The translations under genes were made by a program, and so were the position numbers. Shown here piece after piece: positions 10,515-12,671 of a stretch of DNA of 12,671 bases. Numbering within the stretch: the first letter of the stretch is position 1; each line of letters opens with the position of its first letter. This DNA comes from Legionella longbeachae (GTDB lineage Bacteria; Pseudomonadota; Gammaproteobacteria; Legionellales; Legionellaceae). Where the stretch lies: contig JACPOX010000155.1 of the NCBI GenBank assembly GCA_016191305.1, positions 1 to 12,671 on the forward strand, written 5' to 3'. The notes under the pieces are model-generated. The model did no database searches, was not told where the DNA came from, and saw only the letters and a program-made list of their open reading frames with translations.

Positions 10515-11297
10515 TTACTCCATGAACCATCCATGACTGACTACAAGAGACTGACCTGTTAACGCATTTGATTCAAAAGAAGCAAAAAATAATGCAGTTT
10601 CTGCCACATCATCAGTGGTGGTGAATTCGCCATCAACAGTATCTTTGAGCATAACATTTTTAATCACTTCTTCTTCACTAATACCTAGCTCTTTAGCCTG
10701 TTCGGGAATTTGTTTATCCACCAGTGGCGTGCGTACAAAGCCTGGACAGATTACGTTTGCTCGCACATTATGAGCAGCCCCTTCTTTAGCAACCACTTTA
10801 CATAAACCCAGTAAGCCGTGTTTTGCAGTAACATAAGGTGCTTTTAATTTAGAGGCTTCTTTAGAGTGAACTGAGCCCATATAAATAATACTTCCACCTC
10901 TTCCAGAAGCATACATATGTTTTATTGCAGCTCGAGTAGTTAAAAAAGCCCCATCCAAGTGAATTGATAATAATTTTTTCCAGTCGGCATAAGCTAATTC
11001 ATCTATAGGGGCAATGATTTGAATTCCAGCATTACTAACCAGAACATCAACTCCACCAAAGTATTGAGCTACAGCATCAACGCCCTCATCGACTTGACTT
11101 TCATCGGTAACATTCATGGCAACCGCCATGGCTTCTCCTCCTTTAGATTTTATTTCTTCTGCAGTAAGATTGGCTTGAGATAAATTAAGATCTGCTATAG
11201 CTACTTTTGCGCCTTCTTTTGCATAAAGTTGTGCAATTTCTTTACCGATACCACTGGCTGCACCTGTAATGATTGCTACTTTATTTTTTAATCGCAT
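10515..11297 (-). CDS. bdhA: 3-hydroxybutyrate dehydrogenase (short-chain dehydrogenase)
   Basis: The enzyme interconverts D-3-hydroxybutyrate and acetoacetate with NAD(H), a late step in using polyhydroxybutyrate stores. The 260 residues are full length for this family. The Rossmann nucleotide motif TGAASGIG is at 11-18 and Asp36 at the end of strand 2 fits NAD preference. The NAG motif is at 89-91. The catalytic residues are Ser142 (YMGSVHS), Tyr155 and Lys159 (YVTAK). The segment [27 protein letters not shown] is characteristic of D-3-hydroxybutyrate dehydrogenases and separates it from generic SDRs. AAGGA lies eight bases before the ATG. It is the first gene of the unit bdhA-patD-adc; its product, acetoacetate, is the substrate expected for the third gene. 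Confidence 0.95.
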   Translation of the reverse strand: MRLKNKVAIITGAASGIGKEIAQLYAKEGAKVAIADLNLSQANLTAEEIKSKGGEAMAVAMNVTDESQVDEGVDAVAQYFGGVDVLVSNAGIQIIAPIDELAYADWKKLLSIHLDGAFLTTRAAIKHMYASGRGGSIIYMGSVHSKEASKLKAPYVTAKHGLLGLCKVVAKEGAAHNVRANVICPGFVRTPLVDKQIPEQAKELGISEEEVIKNVMLKDTVDGEFTTTDDVAETALFFASFESNALTGQSLVVSHGWFME

Positions 11298-11369
11298 AAT
11301 TACAATCCTTGTATAAATTTTGAGTTTATGATCAAAAGCTTAGAGATTGATGCTACAAATTCATTTAAA

Positions 11370-11378
11370 AGTATAGCA
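11370..11378 (-). promoter_or_regulatory. Extended -10 promoter of the bdhA-patD-adc unit
   Basis: The minus strand reads TGCTATACT (11378-11370), an extended -10 motif (TGnTATAAT) with 5 of 6 core matches. No good -35 hexamer sits 16-18 nt upstream, as is typical of extended -10 and of many RpoS-dependent promoters. The leader to the bdhA ATG at 11297 would be about 65 nt. Which sigma factor uses it cannot be told from sequence alone. Confidence 0.5.
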
Positions 11379-11424
11379 AGGAATTTTGATATTGCTTTAT
11401 ATTGACAAGAATTCTTTGGAATGG

Positions 11425-11461
11425 AAACAACCTTAACTCCAATAAAGAGTTAAGGTTGTTT
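11425..11461 (-). terminator. Strong hairpin terminator after the glycine-zipper lipoprotein gene
   Basis: AAACAACCTTAACTC (11425-11439) and GAGTTAAGGTTGTTT (11447-11461) form a perfect 15-bp stem with a 7-nt loop. It begins 6 nt after the lipoprotein stop codon. The T-rich end of the stem (TTGTTT) serves as the tract. It also separates this gene from the bdhA promoter just downstream. Confidence 0.85.
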
Positions 11462-11466
11462 TAATA

Positions 11467-11724
11467 TTAGTAGTAATAATAACCACCACGATAGTAACGA
11501 TTATTATAATACTGACGTCTATCTTGATCTCTACCAATTGAATTACCTATGAGTGCACCAGCTCCGGCACCAATTACGGTTCCGACAGCACTTCCTCCAG
11601 AAACAGCATAGCCTATGCCAGCCCCAGCTGCACCACCAACGCCAGTACCCACTTCGGTATTGGTACACCCACCTAGCATAAAAGCAGAGAAGCTAAAAAT
11701 TAATGGCGCAATAATTTTTTTCAT
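11467..11724 (-). CDS. Small glycine-zipper lipoprotein, Tyr-rich tail
   Basis: The 85-residue product has a lipoprotein signal peptide: MKKIIAPLIFSFSAFMLGGC, with lipobox LGGC and Cys20 as the lipidation site. Residues about 25-65 are a glycine zipper (GTGVGGAAGAGIGYAVSGG and GTVIGAGAGALIGNSIG), which would form two close-packed membrane-type helices, as in the glycine-zipper 2TM / OmpA-like YMGG proteins and SlyB/Pcp-type envelope lipoproteins. The last 18 residues are rich in Tyr, Arg and Asn and end in YYYY. GGGAG lies six bases upstream of the ATG. The gene stands alone: it is divergent from dapA and has its own terminator. The class is linked to outer-membrane integrity, but the specific role here is unknown. 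Confidence 0.85.
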   Translation of the reverse strand: MKKIIAPLIFSFSAFMLGGCTNTEVGTGVGGAAGAGIGYAVSGGSAVGTVIGAGAGALIGNSIGRDQDRRQYYNNRYYRGGYYYY

Positions 11725-11746
11725 AATGAACTCCCTTTTTAGTTTC

Positions 11747-11791
11747 TGAAGTTTTTTGCATTAAACATCATACCCCTCGCAAAAAACTTCA
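11747..11791. repeat. 13-bp inverted repeat upstream of the lipoprotein gene
   Basis: TGAAGTTTTTTGC (11747-11759) and GCAAAAAACTTCA (11779-11791) are perfect inverted copies separated by 19 nt. The gap contains TATGAT on the minus strand (11772-11767), a plausible -10 for the lipoprotein gene. The repeat thus sits around the putative promoter 23-67 nt before the start codon. It could be an operator, a leader hairpin, or a terminator stem lacking a T tract. Confidence 0.55.
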
Positions 11792-11952
11792 ACGTTTTAT
11801 CTTCGTCCAATATGAATTCTAGTACAAAAAAAACAATAATGCTCAAAATGTGATCATCATATATTTTTAATGAGTGATTTTGGTGATGATATTTTACTCT
11901 GACTCTCATTTTAAGTAGTATTAGTCTATGAACAATAAAAACAGAGGGCCAT

Positions 11953-12671
11953 ATGTTTAAAGGAAGCATAGTCGCTTTACTAACACCTATGCATAATGAT
12001 GAGGTAGATGTATCTCGTCTGCGTGAACTGGTCGAGTTTCATATTGAAATGGGAAGTCATGGTCTTGTTGCAGCAGGTTCCACTGGTGAATCAGGTACTT
12101 TGTCACATGAGGAGAAGATTTTAGTTATTAAAACTGTTGTCGATCAAGCTAAAGAGAGAATACCAGTCATTGCTGGTACTGGCATGAATGCCACTCGTGA
12201 TTGTATTAAATTAACTGAGGAGGCAATGGAGTGTGGCGCTCATGCGGCCTTGATTATGACTCCTGCTTACATCAGACCAACTCAGGAAGGTTTGTATCAA
12301 CATTACAGTCTAATCGCTGAAGCAGTTGCTATGCCGATTATTCTTTATAATGTTCCAACTAGAACTGCTTGTGATTTATTGCCAGAAACGGTGGCCCGAC
12401 TTGCAAAAATTTCTAATGTTGTAGGAATAAAAGATGCAACAGGCCAAATGACTCGGTTACAGCAGATTTTGCGTCTTTCTGAAGGCAGTATTGATGTATT
12501 TAGTGGTGATGACTTTACTGCTGCTGCCTGGATGTTGGCTGGAGCTAAAGGGAATATTTCAGCCGCAGCTAATGTGGCTGCTAAATTAATGGCAAAATTA
12601 TGTGATTCAGCTTTGGATGGTGATCATGCTGCAAGTTTGCGTTTAAATGAGCAATTATCGCCTTTGTATGA
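11953..12671 (+). CDS. dapA: 4-hydroxy-tetrahydrodipicolinate synthase, N-terminal 239 residues (3' end beyond the window)
   Basis: DapA condenses pyruvate with aspartate semialdehyde, the first committed step towards diaminopimelate (cell wall) and lysine. The frame opens with [13 protein letters not shown] and stays open to the right edge; about 290 residues are usual, so some 50 are missing off the window. Active-site residues are present: Lys160 (GIKDATG, Schiff base with pyruvate), Tyr132 and Arg137 (LYNVPTRT), Tyr106 ([14 protein letters not shown]) and Thr44. The first threonine of the usual GTTGES motif is Ser43 here (GSTGES), a change that keeps the hydroxyl. The [10 protein letters not shown] and Arg137 signatures favour DapA over N-acetylneuraminate lyase. 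AGAGGG lies four bases before the ATG at 11953. No clear promoter was found in the AT-rich 11792-11940 stretch. Confidence 0.95.
   Translation, partial: MFKGSIVALLTPMHNDEVDVSRLRELVEFHIEMGSHGLVAAGSTGESGTLSHEEKILVIKTVVDQAKERIPVIAGTGMNATRDCIKLTEEAMECGAHAALIMTPAYIRPTQEGLYQHYSLIAEAVAMPIILYNVPTRTACDLLPETVARLAKISNVVGIKDATGQMTRLQQILRLSEGSIDVFSGDDFTAAAWMLAGAKGNISAAANVAAKLMAKLCDSALDGDHAASLRLNEQLSPLY

Noticed and set aside
10511..10534. Longer patD start overlapping the end of bdhA
   Set aside because: The eight added residues look like read-through of the bdhA end in another frame. The ATG at 10510 has TGGAG seven bases upstream.
11739..11969. 76-codon minus-strand frame between the lipoprotein gene and dapA
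   Set aside because: It spans the putative promoter and inverted repeat and overlaps the dapA start. It has low-complexity AT-driven composition and no recognisable domain or ribosome binding site.

Overview
The window looks like a gammaproteobacterial chromosome, most likely a Legionella species. The base composition is AT-rich. The groES/groEL pair closely resembles Legionella htpA/htpB. A bdhA-patD pair (3-hydroxybutyrate dehydrogenase plus a patatin-like phospholipase) is present, an arrangement known from L. pneumophila. The left edge carries an ankyrin-repeat gene, a class common in Legionella. This assignment rests on recognised protein sequences and gene order, not on a database search.

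Layout, left to right. (1) 1-420, minus: the 5' part of an ankyrin-repeat gene that runs off the left edge. (2) 561-3290, plus: glnE, which controls glutamine synthetase by adenylylation. (3) 3291-3420: a long palindromic element with perfect 19-bp ends, between the convergent glnE and rimO genes. (4) 3431-4738, minus: rimO, with its own sigma70-type promoter. (5) 4822-6573, minus: dsbD. (6) 6574-6766: a divergent intergenic region holding a clear heat-shock (sigma32) promoter for groES-groEL (6767-8618, plus), which ends in a hairpin terminator. (7) 8683-11297, minus: a compact three-gene unit, bdhA-patD-adc. The genes are 4 nt apart or overlap by 8 nt, behind an extended -10 promoter. (8) 11467-11724, minus: a small glycine-zipper lipoprotein with its own terminator. 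(9) 11953 to the right edge, plus: the first 239 codons of dapA.

How the genes work together. BdhA makes acetoacetate from 3-hydroxybutyrate, and an acetoacetate decarboxylase would turn that into acetone and CO2. The operon therefore looks like ketone-body or polyhydroxybutyrate turnover joined to a lipid-acting enzyme. GroES/GroEL is the heat-shock chaperonin. DsbD supplies electrons to periplasmic thiol systems. RimO modifies ribosomal protein S12.

The most striking observation is that two otherwise well-conserved genes carry clean in-frame internal deletions. GroEL lacks about 38 residues (E. coli residues 137-175 replaced by one Leu), which is most of the first intermediate-domain segment. 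About 1.7 kb away, the acetoacetate decarboxylase lacks about 23 residues, including both conserved active-site glutamates (Glu61 and Glu76 of the clostridial enzyme). Both reading frames stay open. These are natural deletions, an assembly error, or an edited sequence; the window alone cannot decide. No wholly new multi-gene system was recognised.
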